This document shows, in pieces, positions 1 through 6,432 of a stretch of DNA of 64,000 nt (position 1 is its first letter; the number at the start of each line of letters is the position of its first letter). The DNA lies in IMG/VR virus record IMGVR_UViG_3300021404_000006, positions 1 through 64,000 of that record. One strand, 5' to 3'. This DNA is from a virus. Both the position numbers and the translations under genes were made by a program. The notes beneath the pieces were generated by a model that did no database searches, was not told where the DNA came from, and worked only from the letters and a program-made list of their open reading frames with translations.

Positions 1-127
1 AGAGCCATAGGCAGAGCCATAGGCAGAGCCATAGGCAGAGCCATAGGCAGAGCCATAGGCAGAGCCATAGGCAGAGCCATAGGCAGAGCCATAGGCAGAG
101 CCATAGGCAGAGCCATAGGCAGAGCCA
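1..127. repeat. 12-bp tandem repeat array at the window edge
   Basis: Ten perfect copies of the 12-mer agagccataggc run from base 1 to 120, followed by a partial copy. The array is open at the left edge, so its true length is unknown. Degenerate variants built on gccataggc and gcatagcc continue to about base 260. No protein-coding frame is evident. A tandem array at a contig end could be a genome terminus, an origin-type iteron block or an assembly end. Confidence 0.9.
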
Positions 128-806
128 AGCCATAGGCATAGCCCGACCCATAGCCATAGGCATAGCCTGCATTCCAGCCTGCATTGCCAAGCCATAGCCA
201 TGTGCATAGCTATGTGCATAGCCAAGCCATAGGCATTAGTTGTATGAGTATAAGCATGGCCATAGCTAGAGCATGATTCTAGAACTACTAATGGGCTATA
301 TAGAACAACATTCTAGAACACGCAATGGCATGGCTTATCGCATTGCCGATTGTTAGCATGCCTAAAGGAGTGCCTTACGCATCATGTAATTAGTTTGCAT
401 CACCGTAGTACATGCGCATCGTATTAGTTTGCATCACACAATTACTGCCGCAATTCATGTATGTATTTAACGCATGAATTAACTATTTAATTGTCGGTTA
501 ATGTTCAATTTTTTAGTTAATTTGATTCCCGGACGGTTTGGTCGGCAGATTTCTCCCCCGTCGAAAAAAGTTCCAAGCAAAGCGGTTGAAGCTTCAAACT
601 ATCGAAAAGTGCCTCTGACCTGCGGAAACTCGGCCGAAAGTGTTCGAAAATAGCAACAACCTAATAGTTTATGGCATAAACCCGCGATTACTAATGAATT
701 ACTAGTAGTTTGCCCTACCAAACTATCGAGGTCATAAACCCTGGTCCAGGGGTTACCGGACAGTAACTCGGCCTCCGAATTCGCCCCGTCTGGTACCATC
801 GGAGCC
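128..806. other. AT-rich non-coding left-end region
   Basis: No convincing gene is present. Visible elements are degenerate repeat variants to about 260, two copies of attctagaac (palindromic core ttctagaa) near 274 and 309, and two copies of attagtttgcatcac near 390 and 424. Several ttaat/attaa boxes occur around 475-525. Composition is clearly richer in A and T than the rest of the window. This looks like a regulatory or terminal region rather than a coding one. Confidence 0.6.
794..806 (+). promoter_or_regulatory. leaderless -10 box for the 807 gene
   Basis: TACCAT at 794-799, preceded by tgg, lies 7 nt before the ATG at 807. If transcription starts 6-7 nt after the box, the mRNA begins at the start codon. 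No TTGACA-like -35 element is visible. Confidence 0.5.
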
Positions 807-1466
807 ATGAATGACCCCACATTTCCGTCAGAATCGCTGCGTGTGCGCGTGAGTGGCAATGCAAGCGAAGATACTTACGCTCAGGTCGGCAAGCAGGCAG
901 CTAGCTTGCTCACGGAGATCATAAACGAGTACGCACCGGGGAGTGAAGATGTCCTGGACTGGGGATGCGGGCCGGGGCGCGTAGCTGTACACCTGAATTA
1001 CCCGGGCCTTCGGGGATGTGATCCTGATCCTGAGGGCGTGGCCTGGTGCAATGCCAACATCGCTGAGGATCGTTTCGTTCATACCGGGCTTTACCCGCCC
1101 CTGCCGTACGAAGACGAGTCGTTCGATGCGGTTATCGCCGTATCGGTCATGACGCATCTGAAGCGCGATGTTCAGCGGCTGTGGCTGTGCGAGCTGGCGC
1201 GGGTCCTGCGCCCCGGTGGCATCTTCATTGCCACCGTCCACGGTGAAGCCGCCGCTGGAGCCTTCGGGATAACAGACCTGGGCAACGGGATTCAGGATCA
1301 CTGGCTGGACCCGTTTATGGCGGGCATCCTGTCAGCTGATTATTACAAGACTGTTCTCCAGTCGGAAGCCTACACGCGCAGATCCTGGCGGCAGTTCTTC
1401 GACATCGTGGCATACGAAACTCCTGGTCTAGAGCTTCACGACGTAGTGGTGTGCAGGAAGAAGTAG
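807..1466 (+). CDS. class I SAM-dependent methyltransferase
   Basis: This 219-residue protein is probably a small-molecule or macromolecule methyltransferase of the Rossmann-fold class I type. Motif I is DWGCGPGR at residues 51-58. The acidic GCDPD segment around residues 69-73 is the usual ribose-binding end of the second strand, and FDAVIAVSVMTHL near 107-119 matches the motif IV region, followed by LRPGG. The substrate cannot be read from the sequence. The start is chosen because a TANNNT box sits 7 nt upstream. It converges with the collagen-like gene and shares a terminator with it. Confidence 0.85.
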   Translation: MNDPTFPSESLRVRVSGNASEDTYAQVGKQAASLLTEIINEYAPGSEDVLDWGCGPGRVAVHLNYPGLRGCDPDPEGVAWCNANIAEDRFVHTGLYPPLPYEDESFDAVIAVSVMTHLKRDVQRLWLCELARVLRPGGIFIATVHGEAAAGAFGITDLGNGIQDHWLDPFMAGILSADYYKTVLQSEAYTRRSWRQFFDIVAYETPGLELHDVVVCRKK

Positions 1467-1470
1467 TGAA

Positions 1471-1510
1471 ATAGAAAACCCCTCGATCAGTAGACCGAGG
1501 GGTTTTCTAT
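1471..1510. terminator. bidirectional terminator between convergent genes
   Basis: A perfect 15-bp inverted repeat (1471-1485 with 1496-1510) around a 10-nt loop. The A-rich left end and T-rich right end (gggg then tttt) make it a rho-independent terminator usable from both strands. It serves the genes ending at 1466 (+) and 1514 (-). Confidence 0.9.
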
Positions 1511-1513
1511 CTT

Positions 1514-2077
1514 CTAATTGCTTGCGCAGATTGCGTATACCGTCAGGAGTTCTCCAGAAGGGCCGCCGGTCTGGGTTGCAGTCCAGCCGTTATTTCCGTC
1601 CGGCTTTGAGATACCTACTGCCGTGCCGCCGACGTTACCTGCTTCAAATCCGCCGCCTGTAACAGTGGTCCCAGTAGGACATGTAACATCAGCTACATTG
1701 CCTGAAGGAAAGCCACCCGGATTTGTGTAAGTGACAACTGTAGTTGTCAGAGGGGCAGGAGTACCCGCTGGCCCAGTAGGACCCGCTGGTCCGGTTGCGC
1801 CGGTAGCTCCTGTGGCCCCCGCTGGCCCCTGTGGACCTGTCTGATTCCACGTCAGTTCTGTCTGCCCGCTTGGGCAGTGCCCGTTGGGGAGCGCAGTGTC
1901 GATGACGCCAAGCGCGGAGCTGTGCCCGTCGCTCTGGGGGTGATAGCAGCCGTGAATCACGCCACTGCTGTCGGGGATAGCCGCTTGGGCAACGCCTGCT
2001 CCAAGGCCTGCGAGTGCGAGAGCCGCGACAGCTATTCCTGCGGCCGTTTTCTTATGCTTGATCTGAATCTTTCGCAT
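1514..2077 (-). CDS. exported protein with collagen-like repeat
   Basis: A 187-residue protein with a basic N-terminus and a hydrophobic signal peptide ending at about AQA (residues 30-32). Residues 33-80 carry paired cysteines and an ELTWNQTG segment. About 11 Gly-X-Y triplets follow (GPQGPAGATGATG and onward, near 81-106), then a C-terminal domain with two more cysteines. The same layout is common in secreted proteins of actinomycetes, which supports a host origin. Phage collagen-like stretches usually sit in virion fibres, but the signal peptide argues for export from the infected cell. The start is set by a TAATAT box 6 nt upstream, implying a leaderless mRNA. Confidence 0.8.
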   Translation of the reverse strand: MRKIQIKHKKTAAGIAVAALALAGLGAGVAQAAIPDSSGVIHGCYHPQSDGHSSALGVIDTALPNGHCPSGQTELTWNQTGPQGPAGATGATGATGPAGPTGPAGTPAPLTTTVVTYTNPGGFPSGNVADVTCPTGTTVTGGGFEAGNVGGTAVGISKPDGNNGWTATQTGGPSGELLTVYAICASN

Positions 2078-2099
2078 TCCCGTATATTACACTGAATTC
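2078..2099. promoter_or_regulatory. divergent leaderless promoters with overlapping -10 boxes
   Basis: On the minus strand TAATAT (complement of 2084-2089) lies 6 nt before the ATG at 2077. On the plus strand TACACT (2088-2093) lies 6 nt before the GTG at 2100. The two boxes overlap by 2 bp, so polymerases could not occupy both at once. Confidence 0.6.
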
Positions 2100-2645
2100 G
2101 TGAGCGACTTTATGAAGACCGTGGACGGACTCCTCGCAAATCCCAAGCCCGGCATGATCGGCCTGACCCAGATCAGCGGCGGTGTGGGTAAGGCAATTGA
2201 GTTCGGACAGTGGCTGAACGGCGAAGGCTTCCAGATGTGGGAGCACGCTTTCGTCCTGCTGCCCGAAAACCAGATTCTTGAAGCCGAGCCCGGCGGTGCG
2301 AGGATCGTGCCGCTGCATTACAACGATGTTTACTGGTGCACTGGCCTGTACAAATTGCTGCCGATGACTCCCAGGCCTGATGACACCGCGAGCTGGATGG
2401 CAGTGGCGAACCAGTTCAAGGGCATTCCGTACTCGTTCCTTGACTACGCAGCCCTGTCCGCTCATCGGCTGCACATTCCGATACCGGGACTAGAGGATTT
2501 CATCGCTGACTCCGGGCATGAGATCTGCTCCCAGCTGGCCGATGACTTCTACACGCGCCTGGGCGCGACGATCTTCACCGACAAGCGCTGGACTGGCTTC
2601 GTGACGCCGGCGGGCCTCTACAAGCGCGACCTTCAGCTAAAGTAA
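2100..2645 (+). CDS. permuted papain-like (YiiX/NlpC-P60 type) cysteine hydrolase
   Basis: A 181-residue protein with the order expected of permuted NlpC/P60-like enzymes: an early histidine in WEHAFVLL (about residues 41-48) and a late cysteine in HEICSQLADDFY (about 140-151). Members of this fold act as amidases, peptidases or lipid acyltransferases. No signal peptide is visible, so it probably acts in the cytoplasm or is released by lysis. The GTG start at 2100 is supported by the TACACT box 6 nt upstream; an ATG at 2112 is an alternative. The lipoprotein gene follows after 7 nt. Confidence 0.65.
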   Translation: MSDFMKTVDGLLANPKPGMIGLTQISGGVGKAIEFGQWLNGEGFQMWEHAFVLLPENQILEAEPGGARIVPLHYNDVYWCTGLYKLLPMTPRPDDTASWMAVANQFKGIPYSFLDYAALSAHRLHIPIPGLEDFIADSGHEICSQLADDFYTRLGATIFTDKRWTGFVTPAGLYKRDLQLK

Positions 2646-2652
2646 GGGGGCC

Positions 2653-3261
2653 ATGATGAAAAAATCCCTTATCGCCAGTCTGTTCTTGGTCCCCGTAGCT
2701 GCGACTGCGTTTGCCGTGGCCTGTCAGCCGGTTACCAGCTCCACTACGCCCCCGGCTCCCGCTAGCTCTACCGCGTCCCCAGCTCCCGTAACTCCGGTGC
2801 CAGTGACTACGACAGCCAGCCCGGTGCCAGTGACTACGACAGCCAGCCCGTCAGCACAGTGTCACTTCCGCTACGACGCAGGAAATCCCCTTCCCGACCC
2901 CCGGTGCACCCCTGGCGCTGTTCAGTCCACCTCGGTAACGGCGATCTGTGCTTCCGGCTGGGCAACGGCTCACCGCGAGTACTTCACCAAGGCCGAGCGC
3001 GAGGTAGCCTTCGCTAGGTACGGCGTGATCACGCTTAACCCCGTTGGTTACGGCGAGTACGACCACCTGATCCCGCTGGAGCTGGGAGGGGCGAACAGCC
3101 CGGATAATCTCTGGCCGGAGAAGGGCAAGATCCCCAACGCCAAGGACGCGATTGAGAACACCCTGCACGAGGAAGTATGCGCAGGCAAGGTGTCCCTCGC
3201 AGCCGCCCAGAGCGCCATCGCTTCTGACTGGGTGACCGCTGAAACAGTACTAGGAATCTGA
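2653..3261 (+). CDS. exported HNH-type nuclease-like protein, possible lipoprotein
   Basis: A 202-residue protein whose N-terminus is a signal peptide ending FAVAC, a possible lipobox with Cys24. A low-complexity Pro/Thr/Ser linker (about 25-68) contains a duplicated PVPVTTTASP. The folded domain has paired cysteines and the segment EYDHLIPLELGG followed by NLWPE near residues 133-155, the pattern of a family of secreted HNH proteins seen in actinomycetes and their phages. It may cut DNA outside the cell or in the periplasm-like space; catalysis is inferred. The SD is aaggggg before a double ATG. Confidence 0.75.
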   Translation: MMKKSLIASLFLVPVAATAFAVACQPVTSSTTPPAPASSTASPAPVTPVPVTTTASPVPVTTTASPSAQCHFRYDAGNPLPDPRCTPGAVQSTSVTAICASGWATAHREYFTKAEREVAFARYGVITLNPVGYGEYDHLIPLELGGANSPDNLWPEKGKIPNAKDAIENTLHEEVCAGKVSLAAAQSAIASDWVTAETVLGI

Positions 3262-3262
3262 C

Positions 3263-3772
3263 ATGAGCGTGACTACGAAGGCGGCTCGCCGTGCCGGCGG
3301 GTGCGTGTGCTCTCAGAACTGGAAGAAGCTCAAGGGTCTTGACTATACCGAGACCACCTGCAAGCCGGGCTACTGCTTCTCGGCTAAGTGCCTGACCTGC
3401 GGCGGCGAGGTCTTCGGCATGGGTCCGATGGCCTGCCCGTGCGAGGCTCCCCGGTGGTTCAGGCACCCGGACATGGCTAGGCGCGGGTACTTCGACCTGG
3501 ATAAGAACGAGTTCGTGGAGTCGCGTGGCGTGGCGGTCAAGCCGAACATCGCGAGGAGGAATCGTGGCAAGCGGTTATGCTGCGCCAGGCCCCAGCCCCA
3601 TGTGCCGCAAGTGCGGCCTGACCGATGGAGTACACACTCCAGGATGTCCTCTGGGAGAAGCCTCGAAAAACAGGTTGCGAGCACTCGGGGGCGTGGGGTA
3701 GGGTGGGGTCATGAGTTCAAGGACAGCCATCAGCCAGCGACCGTGCTACAAGCACGAGACGCCCGGTTTTGA
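3263..3772 (+). CDS. Cys-rich probable zinc-binding protein (C-terminus uncertain)
   Basis: The first 100 or so residues look genuine. They hold a Cys cluster (CVCSQNW, CKPGYC, CLTCGG, CPC) suited to one or two zinc sites and follow the previous stop by one base. After about residue 105 the frame continues without a stop to 3772, but the translation there becomes Arg-rich and resembles out-of-frame reading. A better-looking zinc-ribbon peptide sits in another frame at 3564-3701. Either the tail is real, or a frameshift or error near 3560 has altered the end. Function unknown. Confidence 0.5.
   Translation: MSVTTKAARRAGGCVCSQNWKKLKGLDYTETTCKPGYCFSAKCLTCGGEVFGMGPMACPCEAPRWFRHPDMARRGYFDLDKNEFVESRGVAVKPNIARRNRGKRLCCARPQPHVPQVRPDRWSTHSRMSSGRSLEKQVASTRGRGVGWGHEFKDSHQPATVLQARDARF
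3564..3701 (+). CDS. 45-residue zinc-ribbon peptide
   Basis: GTG start with a strong SD (gaggagga) 5-6 nt upstream. The product has CRKCG followed by a VHTPGC element, a small zinc-binding motif. It lies wholly inside the longer frame of the preceding Cys-rich gene in a different frame, so only one of the two C-terminal halves is likely to be translated at high level, unless the frames are joined by a shift. Confidence 0.5.
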   Translation: MASGYAAPGPSPMCRKCGLTDGVHTPGCPLGEASKNRLRALGGVG

Positions 3773-3809
3773 TGCCTGGAACCAGGTACTCGGGATGAGG
3801 CGAACCTAG
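3711..3809 (+). CDS. possible 32-residue peptide
   Basis: Short frame starting ATG 9 nt after the previous stop and ending TAG at 3807. It contains a CYKHE segment reminiscent of small zinc peptides. The upstream G-rich ggggtagggtgggg could act as an SD. Too short to be certain. Confidence 0.25.
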   Translation: MSSRTAISQRPCYKHETPGFDAWNQVLGMRRT

Positions 3810-4226
3810 CTCAGGAACTTTCTGAAACTAGGGCCTCGAACCGGGGAATAACCGGAGCGGGGCCTTCGTTATAGAGGGCGCAAGACACTAAAACTCCATA
3901 TGGGAGCAGCTAACCCGGCCGGGCCGGGAGCGGATTCCAAACCCGCCAGCAATGCGTTCGACTCGTAGTTCCCGTGCTTAGCTCCACTACCCGAAACCTG
4001 CGAGGGGACTAGGATGTGAACGAGCTTGTTGCGGCTCCGGCCGTGTGTCAACTCCATAGTGATGAGCATGAAGTACCTCGTAGTCAACGGGCCTCCACCC
4101 TGCGACTGCGACGGGGCCAGGACTCCACTCCTGGTCCCAATCTTTACAGCGAGATGCGGCGCGAACCCCCCGACCATCGCAGGGGCTAGACAGTACAGGA
4201 CTGCGGTAACGCCGAATCTCGCTCAC
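3810..4226. other. leader region of the tRNA array, no assigned gene
   Basis: About 400 bp without a recognised gene. It is rich in short GC inverted repeats (for example aaccggggaataaccgg near 3840). A frame starting near 4062 would run into tRNA-Ala and is not accepted. A search by eye for a full tmRNA (GG-TTCGAC 5' motif, tag frame, matching acceptor) found no match here. Confidence 0.4.
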
Positions 4227-4299
4227 GGGGTAGTGGCACGACAGGTAAGGCACCTGCTTTGCAAGCAGCTACATGAGGGTTCGAATCCCTTCTACTCCA
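4227..4299 (+). tRNA. tRNA-Ala (TGC)
   Basis: Acceptor GGGGTAG pairs with CTACTCC, including G3-T70, the alanine identity pair. Loop TTTGCAA gives anticodon TGC for GCA-family codons. T-arm GAGGG TTCGAAT CCCTT. First gene of the array. Confidence 0.9.
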
Positions 4300-4501
4300 C
4301 TGCTCCGAGGTAATTAGCGGCCACCTTAGACGTGGTGACAACGCGGTAGAAGGAGCTTCAAATTCCGCGAGAGTAGTCCTTTGCCGGACGAGGGTAGCGG
4401 GTAAAGCGGGTAAAGGGTTTCTGTGGGCTTTCCCTCCGCCTCGCCAAAGATACTGCCGGGGGTAGCTACCTGGTAAGTCTGGAATCGTGACAGCCTTACG
4501 A

Positions 4502-4573
4502 CGGGATTGAGGAAGACGGTAATCTGCTTCGTTCGGATCGAAGAGAAACTGGGTTCGACTCCCAGAGTCCCGA
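4502..4573 (+). tRNA. tRNA-Pro (CGG)
   Basis: Acceptor CGGGATT/AGTCCCG, anticodon stem CTTCG/CGAAG, loop TTCGGAT giving CGG. The D-arm is irregular (gaggaagacggtaatctg), a feature shared with the next Pro gene, which suggests they are duplicates. Confidence 0.85.
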
Positions 4574-4632
4574 CAAGTGCTCAGTAAACGGTCGATAGGG
4601 ATCAGATGCGGGTTCAAGTCCCGTCACTTCCA
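4574..4632 (+). pseudogene. truncated tRNA-like remnant (3' half)
   Basis: A T-arm (GCGGG TTCAAGT CCCGT) and an acceptor strand CACTTCC are present, and aagtg at the 5' side pairs with part of it. Only about 58 nt separate this from the preceding tRNA, too few for a full D-arm and anticodon arm. Probably a decayed tRNA. Confidence 0.45.
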
Positions 4633-4649
4633 CGGTGTGCAAAGCCAAT

Positions 4650-4749
4650 GGGGGTGTAGCTCAACGGCAGAGCGGTGAACGTAGACCGGGTAATGAGCGC
4701 CTAGCGAGAAGAGTCGCGAATCTTTGAGCGAACCGGAAGCGTACCTCCG
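4650..4749 (+). pseudogene. degenerate tRNA with good 5' half
   Basis: GGGGGTG TA GCTC AACGGCA GAGC is a normal acceptor and D-arm, and TACCTCC at 4742-4748 can pair with the acceptor. No T-arm of the TTCRA type is present between them and the anticodon loop lacks T33. Read as a decayed tRNA of 100 nt. Confidence 0.4.
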
Positions 4750-4794
4750 AGGGACCTAGGCCGATCACCTGGGAGCGTCCCGAAAACGTGTCAT

Positions 4795-4866
4795 CGGGAG
4801 CGAGGAAGACGGTAATCTGCTTGCTCGGGATGCAAGAGAGACTGGGTTCAACTCCCAGGTTCCCGA
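4795..4866 (+). tRNA. tRNA-Pro (GGG)
   Basis: Acceptor CGGGAGC/GTTCCCG, stem CTTGC/GCAAG, loop TCGGGAT. The anticodon reads GGG, with C instead of the nearly universal T at position 33. It shares the unusual D-arm of tRNA-Pro (CGG). Confidence 0.8.
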
Positions 4867-4921
4867 CGCAGCCGCCAGCCTGGATACGAAATATGTGTGG
4901 CTAGAAAAAGTCCAGGAATAA

Positions 4922-4992
4922 CGGGATGTAGCGTAATGGTAGCGCGCCTGCTTTGGGAGCAGGTGGTTCAGGTTCGATTCCTGGTATTCCGA
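4922..4992 (+). tRNA. tRNA-Pro (TGG)
   Basis: Acceptor CGGGATG/TATTCCG, loop TTTGGGA giving TGG, T-arm CAGG TTCGATT CCTG. With the other two Pro genes it covers all four proline codons. Confidence 0.9.
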
Positions 4993-5056
4993 CGACGGGT
5001 GACCGCACTCAAGTGTCAGGGACGTGCGGCAGCAGGCGTGATGGGTGTAGGCGTCG
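4993..5056 (+). other. closed stem-loop spacer between tRNAs
   Basis: CGACG (4993-4997) pairs with CGTCG (5052-5056), and an inner CCGCAC (5003-5008) pairs with GTGCGG (5024-5029). It fills the gap between tRNA-Pro and tRNA-Phe and is about the size of a tRNA. Confidence 0.45.
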
Positions 5057-5061
5057 CACAT

Positions 5062-5134
5062 GGGTCTGTAGCTCAATCGGTAGAGCGCTGGTCTGAAAAT
5101 CCAGAGGTCACAGGTTCGATTCCTGTCGTTCCCA
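5062..5134 (+). tRNA. tRNA-Phe (GAA)
   Basis: Anticodon stem CTGGT/TCCAG region with loop CTGAAAA gives GAA. D-arm GCTCAATCGGTAGAGC and T-arm CAGG TTCGATT CCTG are regular. The acceptor GGGTCTG/CGTTCCC has two mismatches (positions 4-5). Confidence 0.85.
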
Positions 5135-5135
5135 C

Positions 5136-5206
5136 GGGGTAGTTAGTTAACGGCAAACTCCCACTCTTCCAAAGTGGTACTGCGGGTTCGAATCCCGTCT
5201 GCCCTT
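5136..5206 (+). tRNA. tRNA-Gly (TCC)
   Basis: Acceptor GGGGTAG/CTGCCCT, stem CCACT/AGTGG, loop CTTCCAA giving TCC; discriminator T is normal for Gly. One base separates it from tRNA-Phe. Confidence 0.9.
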
Positions 5207-5255
5207 CAAGGTCGGCCTCAATAAGCCATTTACGCGCCCAACCGGGCCGGCCCCT

Positions 5256-5328
5256 GTCACAATAGCTCCAGCGGTAGAGCGCCCCTTTCGTAATGGGGAG
5301 GACGTGGGTTCGAATCCCTCTTGTGGCT
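5256..5328 (+). tRNA. tRNA-Thr (CGT)
   Basis: Acceptor GTCACAA/TTGTGGC; loop TTCGTAA gives CGT. The pair closing the anticodon loop is a T-T mismatch. Very similar to the tRNA-Thr (GGT) gene at 5957, which points to duplication. Confidence 0.88.
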
Positions 5329-5329
5329 C

Positions 5330-5403
5330 GCGTCTCTAGCTTAACGGTTCAAAGTAACTGGCTCTTACCCAGTGAGATCAGGGTTCGAATCCCTGGGGAC
5401 GTA
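5330..5403 (+). tRNA. tRNA-Lys (CTT)
   Basis: Acceptor GCGTCTC/GGGACGT, stem ACTGG/CCAGT, loop CTCTTAC giving CTT. One base after tRNA-Thr. Confidence 0.9.
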
Positions 5404-5407
5404 CTGT

Positions 5408-5481
5408 GCTCGGGTAGGCAACTGGCAGACCACAGGGTTTCAAACTCCCTGATGCTGTGGGTTCAAATCCCATCCTGAGTA
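5408..5481 (+). tRNA. tRNA-Leu (CAA), short variable arm
   Basis: Acceptor GCTCGGG/CCTGAGT and T-arm GTGGG TTCAAAT CCCAT. The loop is read as TTCAAAC, giving CAA, with a T-T mismatch at the top of the stem. The variable region is only about 6 nt, whereas bacterial tRNA-Leu normally carries a long arm. Confidence 0.75.
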
Positions 5482-5485
5482 CCAT

Positions 5486-5558
5486 TTCCGTCTGGCCAAA
5501 TTGGCAAGGCACCTGGCTCTGAACCAGGAGATTCCAAGTTCGAATCTTGGGACGGAAG
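5486..5558 (+). tRNA. tRNA-Gln (CTG)
   Basis: Acceptor TTCCGTC/GACGGAA with the T1-A72 pair typical of Gln, stem CCTGG/CCAGG, loop CTCTGAA giving CTG, discriminator G. Confidence 0.92.
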
Positions 5559-5560
5559 CG

Positions 5561-5621
5561 GGGAAATCGTACAGCTACGATGAGGAAATACCCGAATACG
5601 AGCTGAGTCCGGCGATTTCCC
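5561..5621 (+). other. closed stem-loop spacer between tRNAs
   Basis: GGGAAATCG (5561-5569) pairs perfectly with CGATTTCCC (5613-5621) across the gap between tRNA-Gln and tRNA-Leu. No T-arm is present, so this is not itself a tRNA. Confidence 0.5.
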
Positions 5622-5627
5622 TACCAT

Positions 5628-5701
5628 GCTCCGCTAGGCAACTGGCAGACCACAGGGTCTCAGAAATCCTGATGCTCGGGGTTCGAATCCCCGGTGGAGT
5701 A
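5628..5701 (+). tRNA. tRNA-Leu (CAG), short variable arm
   Basis: Acceptor GCTCCGC/GTGGAGT, anticodon stem AGGGT/ATCCT, loop CTCAGAA giving CAG, T-arm CGGGG TTCGAAT CCCCG. Close relative of the Leu (CAA) gene and also lacks the long variable arm. Confidence 0.82.
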
Positions 5702-5803
5702 CGCGAGACGAGCCGGATGTAATCGGTTATCCTGGCCAAAAGAATTACAGGGGCGCTATTGCAGCGCTTAAAGCTCGGTTGCAATAAATATGTTCGTCTC
5801 CAT

Positions 5804-5876
5804 GCCTCCTTAGCTCATTCGGAAGAGCAGCTGTCTTGTAAACAGCAGGTGATCGGTTCGAATCCGATAGGTGGCT
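5804..5876 (+). tRNA. tRNA-Thr (TGT)
   Basis: Acceptor GCCTCCT/AGGTGGC with one T-T mismatch, stem GCTGT/ACAGC, loop CTTGTAA giving TGT. Confidence 0.92.
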
Positions 5877-5956
5877 CTGGGCTTGTTAAGAAATCCGCAA
5901 CACGGTCGTTAGTCGGCCGCCTACGGGCGCGGCTCTTACACTGGCAGGCTCTTCAT

Positions 5957-6029
5957 GTCACAATAGCTCCAGCGGTAGAGCGGTTGCATGGTAAGCAACA
6001 GGTCTCGGGTTCGAATCCCGATTGTGGCT
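5957..6029 (+). tRNA. tRNA-Thr (GGT)
   Basis: Acceptor GTCACAA/TTGTGGC, stem GTTGC/GCAAC, loop ATGGTAA giving GGT. Shares acceptor and D-arm with tRNA-Thr (CGT). Confidence 0.92.
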
Positions 6030-6031
6030 CT

Positions 6032-6107
6032 AGCTCAGACACCGTTCGACGCGCCCCGGCTGCAAGCGGACGTACTGTCGAATTACCTTGCAGGGGTCGT
6101 CTGAGCT
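6032..6107 (+). other. closed stem-loop spacer between tRNAs
   Basis: AGCTCAGAC (6032-6040) pairs perfectly with GTCTGAGCT (6099-6107); inside, CTGCAAG pairs with CTTGCAG. The 3' side runs into TTTAATTG. This two-tier hairpin occupies the whole gap after tRNA-Thr. Confidence 0.5.
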
Positions 6108-6114
6108 TTAATTG

Positions 6115-6215
6115 TTTCCGGTCGAGGCAATAGGCAGACCCTAGAGGAGCAGCTTAGCTGCAACAAGCCGTCATAAGGCTGAGATAGTGTGCCGGTTCGA
6201 AACCGGCCCGGAAAC
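6115..6215 (+). tRNA. aberrant 101-nt tRNA, possible Met (CAT)
   Basis: Acceptor TTTCCGG/CCGGAAA and T-arm GCCGG TTCGAAA CCGGC are perfect. The body is about 25 nt longer than normal. A loop GTCATAA on the stem AGCC/GGCT would give anticodon CAT. An extra hairpin (GCAGC TTA GCTGC) lies between the D region and this arm. It could be a functional tRNA with an insertion or a decaying gene. Confidence 0.5.
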
Positions 6216-6219
6216 CCAT

Positions 6220-6293
6220 GTGGTAGTAGCTCCAATTGGTAGAGCATCGGCTTGCCAAGTCGAATGTTGCGAGTTCGAATCTCGTCTGCCGCA
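6220..6293 (+). tRNA. tRNA-Gly (GCC)
   Basis: Acceptor GTGGTAG/CTGCCGC, stem TCGGC/GTCGA, loop TTGCCAA giving GCC. The discriminator is A rather than the T usual for Gly. Confidence 0.9.
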
Positions 6294-6347
6294 CTTACCC
6301 GCACAGGTACCTCGTATGGAAGGTGGGATTAAAAACCCTGTGACCCT

Positions 6348-6430
6348 GCGCACATGATGGAATGGTAGACGTGCTGTCTTGAGGAGGCAGTGTCCGGAAG
6401 GGCGTGCCGGTTCGAATCCGGCTGTGTGCA
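6348..6430 (+). tRNA. tRNA-Leu (GAG), class II
   Basis: Acceptor GCGCACA/TGTGTGC, stem CTGTC/GGCAG, loop TTGAGGA giving GAG, with the long variable arm expected of Leu (unlike the two other Leu genes here). Confidence 0.9.
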
Positions 6431-6432
6431 CT

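Noticed and set aside
1-260. CRISPR array at the left edge
   Set aside because: The 12-bp units are contiguous with no spacers.
599-859. Minus-strand open frame over the first gene's promoter
   Set aside because: Overlaps the methyltransferase start and AT-rich control DNA, with no SD or -10 box and no recognisable protein features.
3810-4226. Candidate full-length tmRNA before the array
   Set aside because: No GG-TTCGAC 5' motif, no tag frame and no acceptor pairing of the right spacing could be found by eye.
4026-4313. Open frame with protein-like text (MKYLVVNGPPPCDCDG) upstream of the first tRNA
   Set aside because: It has no SD, runs into and past tRNA-Ala, and the later residues lose coding character. 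Kept as non-coding leader.
4321-4395. Possible TCA-anticodon tRNA around cttcaaa
   Set aside because: No D-arm or T-arm accompanies the loop.
5408-5481. Reading the anticodon as TCA (stop suppressor)
   Set aside because: The TTTCAAA register does not close the anticodon stem; TTCAAAC does, and the close relative at 5628 clearly reads CAG.
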